Below, one piece after another: positions 45,758 through 54,953 of a stretch of DNA of 60,350 nucleotides (within the stretch, counting starts at the first letter, position 1; each line of letters starts with the position of its first letter). The stretch lies in assembly GCA_937873135.1 (NCBI GenBank), contig CALMVQ010000083.1:21997-82346 (forward strand), read 5' to 3'. The position numbers and the translations under genes are program-made. This DNA comes from an uncultured Scytonema sp. GTDB lineage: Bacteria > Cyanobacteriota > Cyanobacteriia > Cyanobacteriales > Nostocaceae. The notes under the pieces are model-generated. The model saw only the letters and a program-made list of their open reading frames with translations. It made no database searches and was not told where the DNA came from.

Positions 45758-46687
45758 TTACACTGACACTACCTGATTAACAGACGCAACTCCAGCCATA
45801 TCCAAAATAGGTGCAATCAAATCTTCACGTTTCACGGCCATCATATGCACGCCCTGACACAATTGACGCGCGATTTGTACTTGCTCGGCGGCTATTTTCA
45901 TTCCTTCTTCTAGAGGGTCTTTTGCTTGTGCTAATCTATCAATAATGGAATCGGGAATATGGACACCTGGTACACACCTATTAATAAATTGGGCATTTTT
46001 TGCTGATTTCAACAGAAAAATTCCTGCTAAAATTGGCTTTTTACTATCTATGGCAATTTTATCCATGAACTTTTCTAATCGTTCAAAATCTGTAATTAAC
46101 TGACTTTGGAAAAATTGCGCTCCCGCCTCTAGTTTACGCTCAAATCGGCTTTGTAAACCAGACCAACTCCCACATTGCGGGTCGATCGCCGCACCTACAA
46201 ATAAATCTAACGCTCCATCAGTCAGTGGTTTCTCGTTGCAGTCAACGCCGCCATTTAGCTTATGAATCATTTGTAGCAGGCGCACAGATTCCAAATCAAA
46301 CACCCCTTTAGCATCAACGTGGTCACCTGCTTTGACTGGGTCGCCAGTCAAAGCTAAGATATTGTGGATACCTAGAGCATGAGCGCCCATTAAGTCAGCT
46401 TGCAATCCAATTCGGTTGCGATCGCGACATGCCAGCTGACAAATTGGTTCTATCCCGTTTTGTAACAAAATTGCCGACGCCACGACTGAACACATCCGCA
46501 ACACTGCGCGACTACCATCTGTTACATTAACAGCATGAACTCGCCCTTTCAGGGTGTGTGCCATTTTTAGCATGTGCGCTGGATCTCCTCCTTTGGGAGG
46601 TGCTACTTCCGCAGTCACTAAAAATTCACCTGCCTGTGCTGCTCGACGAAAGGAAGTTAAGATAGTTCTGTCTTGGGTATTGAGCAT
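45758..46687 (-). CDS. metF: methylenetetrahydrofolate reductase
   Basis: This flavin-dependent TIM-barrel enzyme reduces methylene-THF to methyl-THF for methionine synthesis. The 309-aa protein has VTAEVAPPKGGDP with the catalytic glutamate, AVNVTDGSRAVLRMCS, and the FAD/folate segment ALGIHNILALTGDPV. It also has FFQSQLITDFERLEKFM and AGIFLLKS. It lacks any C-terminal regulatory domain, as is normal for bacterial MetF. It is flanked by a terminator hairpin downstream and a palindromic repeat upstream. Confidence 0.88.
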   Translation of the reverse strand: MLNTQDRTILTSFRRAAQAGEFLVTAEVAPPKGGDPAHMLKMAHTLKGRVHAVNVTDGSRAVLRMCSVVASAILLQNGIEPICQLACRDRNRIGLQADLMGAHALGIHNILALTGDPVKAGDHVDAKGVFDLESVRLLQMIHKLNGGVDCNEKPLTDGALDLFVGAAIDPQCGSWSGLQSRFERKLEAGAQFFQSQLITDFERLEKFMDKIAIDSKKPILAGIFLLKSAKNAQFINRCVPGVHIPDSIIDRLAQAKDPLEEGMKIAAEQVQIARQLCQGVHMMAVKREDLIAPILDMAGVASVNQVVSV

Positions 46688-46724
46688 AGATCTGGGATTT
46701 TAAATGAAGAATATTCGTGGTATG

Positions 46725-46782
46725 GGGCGGGTTTAATCTATATAACTAGTCATCAAAAATGACTAGATTCATCAACCCGCCC
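46725..46782. repeat. 58-bp palindromic repeat with GGGCGGGTT ends
   Basis: GGGCGGGTT (46725) and AACCCGCCC (ending 46782) are inverted ends. Inside, CTAGTCAT-5 nt-ATGACTAG forms a second hairpin. The ends resemble those of the ATCTGGGTACATCC family but the core differs. It sits between metF and trpS. Confidence 0.55.
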
Positions 46783-46940
46783 TGATGATTGTTAGTTGAT
46801 ATCTTTTCATCCCTAAAAGTAGTGGGGATGAGCGCGTCTTTTGTCCTTTTGTAGATGCGAATGACTTATGACAGCGTTTTGTTATCTTTTATACTAACGG
46901 CTAACCAGTCACTTCGCTCTAAAATCGAGATCTAAAATTA

Positions 46941-47939
46941 CTACAGAGGGACAGAGTACCCCATCGCAGCTTTGACTTCTGCTAGAGTCTGTCGCGCGAT
47001 CGCCTCTGCCTTTTGTCTACCATCACGCAACACAGACTCCAAATAGCCTTTATCATCCATCACTGCCTGATATTTCTCTTGGATAGGTTTAAGAGCATCA
47101 ATCATTGTTTCTGTCAACAAGGACTTAAATGGTCCCCATCCCATATCCTGACACTCAGTTGCGACTTCTTCCTTCGGCTTGCCAGAAAGCAGCATATACA
47201 GAGTTAACAAGTTGTTACATTCTGGACGTTCGGGATTGCCAAACTCCAAACCACGAACCGGATCGGTTTTACAGCGCTTGATCTTATTAGCAATTTTATC
47301 AGGTGGATCGAGCAAATTGATCCGGCTGAGTTCAGACGGGTCAGACTTCGACATTTTTTTCGTTCCATCCGTCAAACTCATCACTCTTGCGCCTTCCTTA
47401 CGGATCAAAGGCTCTGGTAATTTTAGCACCTTACCAAATTTATCATTAAATCTGTTGACAATATCTCGGGTTAGTTCTAAGTGTTGCTTTTGGTCTTCAC
47501 CAACTGGCACTTTATCAGGTTTATACAGTAAAATATCTGCAGCCATCAACACCGGATAGTCCAGCAAGCCAAAATTCACACTTTCTCCTTGCTTCACAGC
47601 CTTTTCCTTATACTGAATCATGTCTTCCAACCAGTTGACTGGCGTGATGCAGTTAAAAAGCCAAGTCAGTTCGGTGTGAGCAGCAATGTGCGATTGAATG
47701 AAGATTGTGGAGTCGTTGAGATCGAGACCGCAAGCTAGATATAAAGCTGCAGTATTGTAAGTATTCACACCTAGCGTAGCTGGGTCTTGAGGCACGGTAA
47801 TCGCGTGCAAATCAGCGACAAAGAGGAAATTTTCGTACTGGTTCTGATCTTCTACCCAGTTGCGAAGAGCACCTAAGTAGTTGCCTAAATGGAGATTACC
47901 AGTTGATTGAATTCCAGAAAGTACTCGTTGCCTACCCAT
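46941..47939 (-). CDS. trpS: tryptophanyl-tRNA synthetase
   Basis: This class I synthetase of 332 aa has the HIGH-type motif HLGN (17-20), the tryptophan site region GEDQKQHLELTRDIV, and KMSKS (195-199). It attaches tryptophan to tRNA-Trp. The start MGRQRVLSGIQSTGNLHLGN is family-typical. All motifs intact. Confidence 0.96.
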   Translation of the reverse strand: MGRQRVLSGIQSTGNLHLGNYLGALRNWVEDQNQYENFLFVADLHAITVPQDPATLGVNTYNTAALYLACGLDLNDSTIFIQSHIAAHTELTWLFNCITPVNWLEDMIQYKEKAVKQGESVNFGLLDYPVLMAADILLYKPDKVPVGEDQKQHLELTRDIVNRFNDKFGKVLKLPEPLIRKEGARVMSLTDGTKKMSKSDPSELSRINLLDPPDKIANKIKRCKTDPVRGLEFGNPERPECNNLLTLYMLLSGKPKEEVATECQDMGWGPFKSLLTETMIDALKPIQEKYQAVMDDKGYLESVLRDGRQKAEAIARQTLAEVKAAMGYSVPL

Positions 47940-48077
47940 ATCAGTTCAAGAAGAGTGTTCCCACTTACAAGAATAAAAAATATTCCTTTAGTATGACATT
48001 TAAGTTCGGTGAAAGAAAACGCGGGGACTAAACGGAACTTTGCCCATGTCCTTTTTGGAGAGTTTTGCTCTAATTAT

Positions 48078-49034
48078 TCACAAAACCGTTTTAGACAAGG
48101 AATTATAAGCTTCCTCTAACTTGGCGGCAGACTCAATTAACAAGCGTTGTTCAAGATCGTTTAGAGGCAATAAGAGTTGTCGTTCAATTCCCTGCTTACC
48201 AATAATGCATGGCAGCCCCAGCACAACATTGCTGCCAATACCATAGTTAGAATCGGCTCTTACAGAGACAGTAAATATTTTCTTTTGATCACGCAAGATA
48301 GCTTCAACTAATTGACAAACGACTGTGGCAACGGCATAATTTGTAGCTCCTTTCCGTTCGCTGATGGCATAGCCTCTTTTGGGGGTTGACTCTGAGTACT
48401 CCTCCTGAATCTGTCTGAGTGATGTCCCTTCTGGAAGGGGAAATTTATCTAGTGGAATTGTCCCAATTGATGCACTCTCCCAAGCCACAACTTCACTATC
48501 ACCATGTTCGCCAAACACATAAACATGAACATCTTGATTGTTGACATTGAGTCGTTTACCAAGCTGATATCTCAGTCTTGCCGTGTCAAGAACGGTTCCC
48601 GATCCGATAATGAGGTTTTCCGATCTCGTTGAGGTGGCGATCGCAATCCGCGTGAGGACATCGACTGGATTGCTGACGACAATCACAATAGCATCTGGTG
48701 CAACCCTGTCTAATTCCTTAATCGTCGAGCGAATGATCTCTGCATTTTTCTCTAAGGTATCTAGTCTACTTTGTCCTTCTTTTCGCTGCACTCCAACTGT
48801 AATCACAATCACATCTGAATCAGCTACATCATCATAACTATCTGATGGCTGAACATCCATTTCTGATAGAAGTGGAATCGCATCTTCTATATCCCACGCT
48901 TCCCCTTCCGCGTTTGATAAAGTGCGATCAAATAGGATGACTTTTTCGCATTTACGAAGTAACACTAAAGCATTCGCTACTGCTGCACCCACGTTACCTG
49001 AGCCAATGACAGCAACTTTAGATATTTTGCTCAT
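48078..49034 (-). CDS. malate/lactate dehydrogenase family enzyme
   Basis: This NAD-dependent 2-hydroxyacid dehydrogenase has the Rossmann motif VIGSGNVGAAVA, the loop GVQRKEGQSRLDTLEKN, VSNPVDVLT, and the catalytic GEHGDSEV. In lactate dehydrogenase numbering the specificity residue 102 is R (the R of VQRKEG), as in malate dehydrogenase. The GEHGDS form of the catalytic loop and overall shape are more lactate-dehydrogenase-like. I therefore leave MDH versus LDH open. The frame begins at 49097, but the ATG at 49034 (MSKISKVAVIGSGNVG) is the better start. It is divergent from the lipoxygenase gene. Confidence 0.85.
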   Translation of the reverse strand: MSKISKVAVIGSGNVGAAVANALVLLRKCEKVILFDRTLSNAEGEAWDIEDAIPLLSEMDVQPSDSYDDVADSDVIVITVGVQRKEGQSRLDTLEKNAEIIRSTIKELDRVAPDAIVIVVSNPVDVLTRIAIATSTRSENLIIGSGTVLDTARLRYQLGKRLNVNNQDVHVYVFGEHGDSEVVAWESASIGTIPLDKFPLPEGTSLRQIQEEYSESTPKRGYAISERKGATNYAVATVVCQLVEAILRDQKKIFTVSVRADSNYGIGSNVVLGLPCIIGKQGIERQLLLPLNDLEQRLLIESAAKLEEAYNSLSKTVL

Positions 49035-49143
49035 ATGACTTTTACAAATTTTTACAATACCGCTTACACTAGCATAGAAGGAAAAGCATCGGCTCAAAAT
49101 ACCCTGTTACCATAGAAGTTACTATTGCTAAAAGGAGTAAATT

Positions 49144-51099
49144 ATGGTACGACCTACAAATCTTACTGAGGAGCAAGGTCAGTTTCGTTACGATCCTAGT
49201 AGTTTGGAAAAGAAGGGACCGGCACGACTGTTCCCCCATACAGGGGAAGATGGTGCGATTTATTACATTTTAGATAAACTTCGTCAAAATTTATTAGAAC
49301 AAGGACAACTCTCGCAACCTTGGAGTTTACTACTACAACAATTGGACAATGCAATCCACACTTGTGATGAAAAATGGGGAGAGATTTCTACCTTACTAGT
49401 GGATTTGAAGATTTTTCAATCAGGATGGTTTAATTTTACTCTCCCTGCAAATGAACAGTTTGACCCTAGCTATGTTCGAGAACGGCGGATAATACTACAA
49501 AAGTTGTTTGGAGCAAAAAATGCGGCTGAAGCTGTAGAACGTCGGCACGATCTTTCTGAGGCTGCTATTAGAAAACAGCAGAGGTTGGAATTTTATCAGA
49601 AACTTGAAAATAAAAAGCAGGCTGCCGCACTGGCAAATCACCATGTATCGCTACATCCAGTGGTAAGTCGCATTCACGAGCGCGAAGGCGGTTTGAGCGA
49701 TCGCGAGTTTGCCCGTCAACGGTTAGCTGGACAAAACCCGATGGTGTTACGGCGCTTGATGTCAGATGATCGAGCAATGTTATCAGCTTGGGCGGGTCAA
49801 TCTTATATCCTGGAAGATGGCAGTAGTGTAGACTTAGTTGAATTAGCAACTGCTAACAGTCTGTTTGTTGCAAATTATCCAATACTGCAAAACTTGAAGG
49901 CAGTCCATTTGCAACCCGGTAGATACTTAGGTAGTCCAGTCGCTCTATTTCACTATTCACAAAAAGGACTGGAACCATTACTTATTGAGTTAGAGAAAGG
50001 TAAGGTTATCACTCCAAGCAAAAATGGAGTTGCGGTGGATGACTGGATGCGGGCAAAACTTTCTGTGCAGACTGCCGACGTCACTCATCACGAACTTATT
50101 ACTCACTTGTGTTACACTCATTTGTCAATGGAGGCATTTGCGATCGCTACCTCCCGACGCTTACCCTACAATCATCCTCTATTTCAATTGCTACATCCTC
50201 ATTTTCAGTTTTTGTTGGCAATTAATACGCGGGGAAATAATCTCTTACTTGGTGAAGGTTCTGCGATTGAGCAACTGTTAGCGACAACACGAGAAGTGTC
50301 TATAGACTTGATGAACATAGCCTACCGAGAACGTCCGTTTTCAGAATACTCACTGCTAAATAATATCAAGTCACGAGGTATTGAACAGGAGTTTATAGCG
50401 AATTTTCCCTATCGAGATGATGCACTGCTATTGTGGGAATCAATTCATAATTATACAAAACATTATTTACAACGCTACTATCCAGATGACCGAGCAGTGC
50501 AACAAGACTCATACCTAAGATCTTGGGTAGAGGAACTGGGTACACCGTTAGCATCGCATCCAAAAACAGAATTCGCCCAACCACCAACTTGGTTTCCGCG
50601 AAAATTAGCCGTACAAGCAGGGCTGGAAGTCGAAAATCTTCCAGATTATCCTCGCGTACCAGATTTTGGCGAAATCACTAGTTTGCAACAACTTATTGAC
50701 ACAGCTACAACATTAATATTTATTAGTGGTCCTCAACATGCCGCAGTCAACTTCAGTCAGTTTGACTATGTCGCTTACGTACCCAATGCACCATTAGCAC
50801 TATACAGCCCACCAGATACACCTGCGACGTTGGAAGAACTCCTTCCTCCAGCAAACCAGGATTTGGGACAAATGGTACTCACATTTGCTCTGAGTGGAAT
50901 TCGCTACGGTAAATTGGGGAGTTCAGATTTGATTCAGTTTGCGGATCGAGGAAATCAGCAGATTCTCGCCCAATTCCAACACGAACTAACGGGAATTGAA
51001 GCCAAGATTAACGCACGCAACCAAGAGCGTTTAGTTGCTACTGGCGTTGAATATCCCTACTTACTCCCGTCATGTATCCCAAATAGCATCAATATATAA
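49144..51099 (+). CDS. lipoxygenase (plant-like catalytic domain)
   Basis: This non-heme iron (or manganese) dioxygenase of polyunsaturated fatty acids has 651 aa and only the catalytic alpha-helical domain; no PLAT domain or fused peroxidase is present. All metal ligands can be placed: H321 and H326 (HHELITHLCYTHL), H532 and N536 (GPQHAAVNF) and the C-terminal isoleucine I651 (PNSINI). It would make fatty-acid hydroperoxides for oxylipin signalling or defence. GGAG precedes the ATG at 49144. Confidence 0.92.
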   Translation: MVRPTNLTEEQGQFRYDPSSLEKKGPARLFPHTGEDGAIYYILDKLRQNLLEQGQLSQPWSLLLQQLDNAIHTCDEKWGEISTLLVDLKIFQSGWFNFTLPANEQFDPSYVRERRIILQKLFGAKNAAEAVERRHDLSEAAIRKQQRLEFYQKLENKKQAAALANHHVSLHPVVSRIHEREGGLSDREFARQRLAGQNPMVLRRLMSDDRAMLSAWAGQSYILEDGSSVDLVELATANSLFVANYPILQNLKAVHLQPGRYLGSPVALFHYSQKGLEPLLIELEKGKVITPSKNGVAVDDWMRAKLSVQTADVTHHELITHLCYTHLSMEAFAIATSRRLPYNHPLFQLLHPHFQFLLAINTRGNNLLLGEGSAIEQLLATTREVSIDLMNIAYRERPFSEYSLLNNIKSRGIEQEFIANFPYRDDALLLWESIHNYTKHYLQRYYPDDRAVQQDSYLRSWVEELGTPLASHPKTEFAQPPTWFPRKLAVQAGLEVENLPDYPRVPDFGEITSLQQLIDTATTLIFISGPQHAAVNFSQFDYVAYVPNAPLALYSPPDTPATLEELLPPANQDLGQMVLTFALSGIRYGKLGSSDLIQFADRGNQQILAQFQHELTGIEAKINARNQERLVATGVEYPYLLPSCIPNSINI

Positions 51100-51190
51100 A
51101 TAAATACTGTTTAGTCGTAGAGACGCGAAGCGCGAAGCGACACGAAGTGCAATTTCGCGCCTCTGCACGCCAGAAATTCTCACTCCACAA

Positions 51191-51305
51191 AGTAACTAGT
51201 ACAACAAGGCAAAAGTAAAAAGTAAAAAGTAAAAAGTAAGAACCTTCTTTTGTAAGGGTTTTACCTATTTCAGATGGGTGGTTTATTTCCGCCGATGTGT
51301 ACTAG
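51191..51305. mobile_element. MITE-like element, copy B (inverted relative to copy A)
   Basis: The sequence is the near-identical reverse complement of the 35620-35743 element, including the core GGTTTATTTCCGCCGAT and four AAAAGTA heptamers. The ends are more decayed: the left arm carries a 1-nt insertion (AGTAACTAGTACA) and the right arm is cut after GTACTAG. It overlaps the last codons and supplies the stop of the HigA-like gene. Confidence 0.7.
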
Positions 51306-51693
51306 GAGAAATTTGGAAAAAAGTAGCCAATTCTTTGATTTGATGATCTGTCAATAGATGTGTACCAGTCAAAACATCTAAAACTGTAGATTCACTTTCA
51401 CATATATGAATCAAATCTTTAGGTTGAAGATTTGATTCCTCTAACAATGCTTTAAGAAGTTCAACTCCTCTAAGAGTAGGCATCGGCTCGTGGTTCTGTT
51501 CATAATCGTATATGAGAGTGCCAAGCACTTTGAGATAGTCTCTATCGTCCTGTGCGAGATTTCCCTTATCTAATATAGAATTAATCCGATTTTGGGTAGC
51601 GATTAACTCTGCTTCATTTGTAATCGGGCGTGGAGGAAATGTATTAATTAGATCTATGTAGTAACTGCTAGGAGTTTTTAAACCACTCGTCAT
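51283..51693 (-). CDS. HigA-type antitoxin (XRE helix-turn-helix), 3' end replaced by a MITE
   Basis: The protein has an N-terminal dimer region (YYIDLINTFPPRPITNEAEL) and a C-terminal HTH-like part (LKALLEESNLQPKDLIHICE ... IKELATFFQISPS). This is the pattern of the HigA antitoxins that follow HigB. The last residues STHRRK and the stop codon come from the inserted element at 51191-51305 instead of the family sequence. The ATG at 51693 (MTSGLKTPSSYYIDL) is preferred over the upstream frame start at 51729. The HigB toxin gene before it is truncated, so this antitoxin may be orphaned. Confidence 0.72.
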   Translation of the reverse strand: MTSGLKTPSSYYIDLINTFPPRPITNEAELIATQNRINSILDKGNLAQDDRDYLKVLGTLIYDYEQNHEPMPTLRGVELLKALLEESNLQPKDLIHICESESTVLDVLTGTHLLTDHQIKELATFFQISPSTHRRK

Positions 51694-51880
51694 TTTTGCA
51701 GTTATCCTTAAACACGGTGAAATTACCAACTAGATCTGCAGAAGGAAATACTTGGCGTAAGTCATTTAAATTTTGAAACTTAGAATCAGATATGCGCTGA
51801 TACCATAATAATAGTCCAGATTGAGAGTTGGAGTGCTTTTCCCAAAATTCTCTCAATGTTCTTTTGCAAATAACACGCAT
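51668..51880 (-). pseudogene. truncated HigB-type toxin
   Basis: The start MRVICKRTLREFWEKHSNSQ and DLRQVFPSADLVGNFTVF fit the first two thirds of HigB (RelE-superfamily mRNA interferase, about 95-100 aa). After FTVF the family sequence (N.GGNKYRLI..., including the C-terminal strands with catalytic residues) is missing. The frame runs through the start of the antitoxin gene and stops after 70 aa. A deletion of roughly 90 bp or so, ending next to the antitoxin ATG, explains this. The toxin is probably inactive. Confidence 0.7.
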
Positions 51881-51927
51881 TAAATCATTTTTAGAACTTT
51901 TCTATAGTGGGAGCCAAATTACCTTAA

Positions 51928-52293
51928 TGCGACAATAACCCGCAAAAACCTGGACGATATCAAATCGAAGTCTTTCCTCACCCTGCCACAATCAACTTAT
52001 TCAACCTAGAACGCATTCTTAAATACAAAAAAGGACGCCTCAACGAGCGTCGCTTAGAACTTCTCAAACTCTACAATTACATTGAGAATATATTACCCTC
52101 TCTCCAACCGCTTCTGTGCCTCTGTGGTTCATTCCGGCATGAAATGCCCACTACAGGCGCAACACTCAAACAACTAGAAGACAAACTTGATAGCTTGATC
52201 TGTGCTTATGTGGCAGCATACTGGTGGTATTGGGGTGAACAACGCAACCTAGTACTAGGCGATCGCACCACAGGTTACATTGTCATCCCCTAA
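51928..52293 (+). pseudogene. DUF429 protein, N-terminally truncated
   Basis: A continuous frame without a start codon encodes GRYQIEVFPHPATINLFNLE, RILKYKKGRLNERRLELLKL and GATLKQLEDKLDSLICAYVA, AYWWYWGEQRNLVLGD and RTTGYIVIP, ending at a TAA at 52291. This matches the C-terminal half of DUF429 (predicted RNase H-like nuclease). The upstream half is absent: the frame is closed by a stop at 51925, next to the higB remnant. It is a relic of a deletion. Confidence 0.65.
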
Positions 52294-52343
52294 AGAATTA
52301 AAAATTAAAAATGGCTCGTCGTTTTTTAATTTCTAATTTTGCA

Positions 52344-54953
52344 TTATTGTGCCCAAACAATTAATCTTGGTTCATAAGAACTAGAAAGGTGTTTGTGTTT
52401 TGGCAACACTCGCAAAGACAAACCTTGCAAACCAGAGGAAGCGTAGATGATATCAGCCGTGTAAGAACTTAACCCTTGTTCCTCTCCATGGTAGTTCATG
52501 ACGACGGACACGCCGTTGACAATTTCGCCACTGGCATCAATTGTGCCTTGGTATAACTCAACTTGGACATCATCATTTGTGAGAGTTGCCAAATCAACTT
52601 TGGCTTTCACACTTACCGTTTGATTTACCTCAATATCTGTTTTTGCGGAAACATCAACATCTTTGATTTTGATGTCGTACCAGTGGCTGGTGAGATTTTC
52701 TTTCCAAGTTGCTAATTCTTTAGCTGGAGAGTAGTGATCGCCAGTCAGAGTGTGGTAGCGATCGCTTGCTGGGAAATAAGCCCGTTCTGCATATTCTCGC
52801 ACCATCCGTGCTGTATTGAAGAACGGACAATTCATCCGAATAGCATCCTTCATTTTAGCAATCCAGCGCCTGGGCAAGCCATCAACATCGCGATCATAGA
52901 ACAGAGTCGCAACTTCCTTTTCTAGAATATCGTACAGGGCGTTTGCCTCTATCTGATCCTGATAATTGGGATCGTCATACATCTCCCCATGTCCGATCGC
53001 CCAACCAGTACGGACATAATCGGCTTCATCCCACCAGCCATCGAGTACACTTAAATTCGGCAAACCATTCATTGCTGCTTTCATTCCACTGGTACCGGAA
53101 GCTTCCCGTGGACGACGCGGTGTGTTTAACCAGATATCGCAACCTGCCACCATTAATCGGGCGATGTGAATATCGTAGTTGGGAATAAACACGATCTGCT
53201 TTTGCAAACCTTGTTCTTCGATAAAGTGGTTGATTTCACGGATAAGTTCCTTACCAGGAATGTCCTTTGGGTGTGCCTTACCAGCAATCACAAATTGTAC
53301 CTTGCGGTGTTTATTGGAGAGCAAAATGTGCCTGATCCGCTCAATATCACGCATCCATAAGGTGGCACGTTTGTAGGTGGCAAAACGACGGGCAAAGCCA
53401 ACAGTTAATACCGAAGGATCTAGAACTTCTTGTGCAGAAGCAATTTCCGAAAAGGAAGCACCGCGATCGCGTAAATGCTTGACTAAACGTTCCCGCCCAT
53501 ACAAAATCATATCCAAGCGACAACGCTCGTGGTTCCGCCACAATTCCTCATCAGGAATGGCGTCCATTCTTTCCCATAAAGGGTTCTCAGCTGATACTGA
53601 TGACCAATTGGGACCTAAGTAGCGATCGTATAATTCCTGAGTTGGTTTGGCAACACAACTACGGGCATGAACACCGTTGGTAATTGCGGCGATCGGAACT
53701 TCGTCTACTGGCACATCATGCCACAAACCTTTAAACATCTCCCGTGATACAATACCGTGCAGTTGTGCCACACCATTAGAAAATGTTGCCATTTTCAGCG
53801 CCAGTACTGCCATGCTGAAAGGCTCTGATGGTTCATCAACGTTCTCTCGCCCCAAGGCTAAAAATTGTTCTTTGCTCAAGCCAAAGACATCTGCATAGTA
53901 TCCCAGATAGTACAAAACTTTATCTGGTACGAATAAGTCAATGCCTGCCGGTACTGGCGTATGAGTGGTGAAAATATTCGAGGAAGCCACGACCTGTCTA
54001 GCTTCAGTATAGCTCAACGCCTCTTCCTGAATCAGGGTGCGGATACGCTCCAAAGCGGAGAATGCCGCATGACCTTCATTCATATGATAGGCAGTAACTT
54101 TATACCCCAATGCTTTCAGTAATTGTACACCACCAATACCCAGCATAATTTCCTGGTGGATACGCATATCAATATCGCCACCGTAGAGCTGATCTGTGAT
54201 GTCTTGGTCGTATTCATTATTGGGTTCAATGTTAGTGTCTAGCATGTAAAGCGGTACCGTTCCCACTTGTACGCGCCAGACTCTAGCATATACGCTCCGC
54301 CCCGGATAGTTTACTGCAATGCGCAGTTCTGAACCATCGGCATTACGCTCTAGGTGCAAAGGCATATTGTAAAAGTCGTTGATTGGGTAGCGTTCTTGCT
54401 GCCAACCATCGGCATTTAAATACTGAGCAAAGTAGCCTTGCTGATAGAGTAAACCCACACCAACAAGAGGTAACCCTAAATCGCTAGCAGATTTGAGGTG
54501 ATCCCCAGCGAGAACACCCAAGCCGCCAGAATATATGGGCAAACAATCTACAAGCCCAAACTCAGCAGAAAAATAAGCGTAACATTCGGAATTTTGGCTC
54601 TTAGTTGCGGGATTTTGAGTTTGATCTGCTGAGTGCTGAGTACTAATTGCTGAACGCTGTTTCTGATACCAAGTGCGTTCTTGCAAATAATCTTCTAATT
54701 GACGTGCAGCTCGATCCATTTGCGCTAGGAAGCCTTCATCTTCCACAACTTCCGTTAGCCGCACTTGACTGATGGTACCAAGCATCAGAACCGGATTGTG
54801 TCGGCTGGATTCCCATAAATTGGGATCTAAGCGGCGAAATAAGTCTTTGGTCTCAACGTTCCAATCCCAATGTAGGTTGTAGGCAAGTTTCCTTAGCGGT
54901 TCGAGTCGCTCTGGTAGCGAAGGAGAGACGTTAAATGTACGAATAGGCTGCAT
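52344..54953 (-). CDS. glgP: alpha-glucan (glycogen) phosphorylase, DUF3417 type
   Basis: The 869-aa enzyme belongs to the GT35 class with an N-terminal DUF3417 region (NLHWDWNVETKDLFRRLDPN). It releases glucose-1-phosphate from glycogen. The catalytic core has SGGLGVLAGDHLKSASDLGL, YHMNEGHAAFS, and the PLP site SGTSGMKAAMNGLPNLSVLD. These phosphorylases are longer and unregulated compared with E. coli GlgP. A short insertion rich in S, Q and N around residues 100-122 (SAISTQHSADQTQNPATKSQ) seems to be low-complexity. Confidence 0.92.
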   Translation of the reverse strand: MQPIRTFNVSPSLPERLEPLRKLAYNLHWDWNVETKDLFRRLDPNLWESSRHNPVLMLGTISQVRLTEVVEDEGFLAQMDRAARQLEDYLQERTWYQKQRSAISTQHSADQTQNPATKSQNSECYAYFSAEFGLVDCLPIYSGGLGVLAGDHLKSASDLGLPLVGVGLLYQQGYFAQYLNADGWQQERYPINDFYNMPLHLERNADGSELRIAVNYPGRSVYARVWRVQVGTVPLYMLDTNIEPNNEYDQDITDQLYGGDIDMRIHQEIMLGIGGVQLLKALGYKVTAYHMNEGHAAFSALERIRTLIQEEALSYTEARQVVASSNIFTTHTPVPAGIDLFVPDKVLYYLGYYADVFGLSKEQFLALGRENVDEPSEPFSMAVLALKMATFSNGVAQLHGIVSREMFKGLWHDVPVDEVPIAAITNGVHARSCVAKPTQELYDRYLGPNWSSVSAENPLWERMDAIPDEELWRNHERCRLDMILYGRERLVKHLRDRGASFSEIASAQEVLDPSVLTVGFARRFATYKRATLWMRDIERIRHILLSNKHRKVQFVIAGKAHPKDIPGKELIREINHFIEEQGLQKQIVFIPNYDIHIARLMVAGCDIWLNTPRRPREASGTSGMKAAMNGLPNLSVLDGWWDEADYVRTGWAIGHGEMYDDPNYQDQIEANALYDILEKEVATLFYDRDVDGLPRRWIAKMKDAIRMNCPFFNTARMVREYAERAYFPASDRYHTLTGDHYSPAKELATWKENLTSHWYDIKIKDVDVSAKTDIEVNQTVSVKAKVDLATLTNDDVQVELYQGTIDASGEIVNGVSVVMNYHGEEQGLSSYTADIIYASSGLQGLSLRVLPKHKHLSSSYEPRLIVWAQ

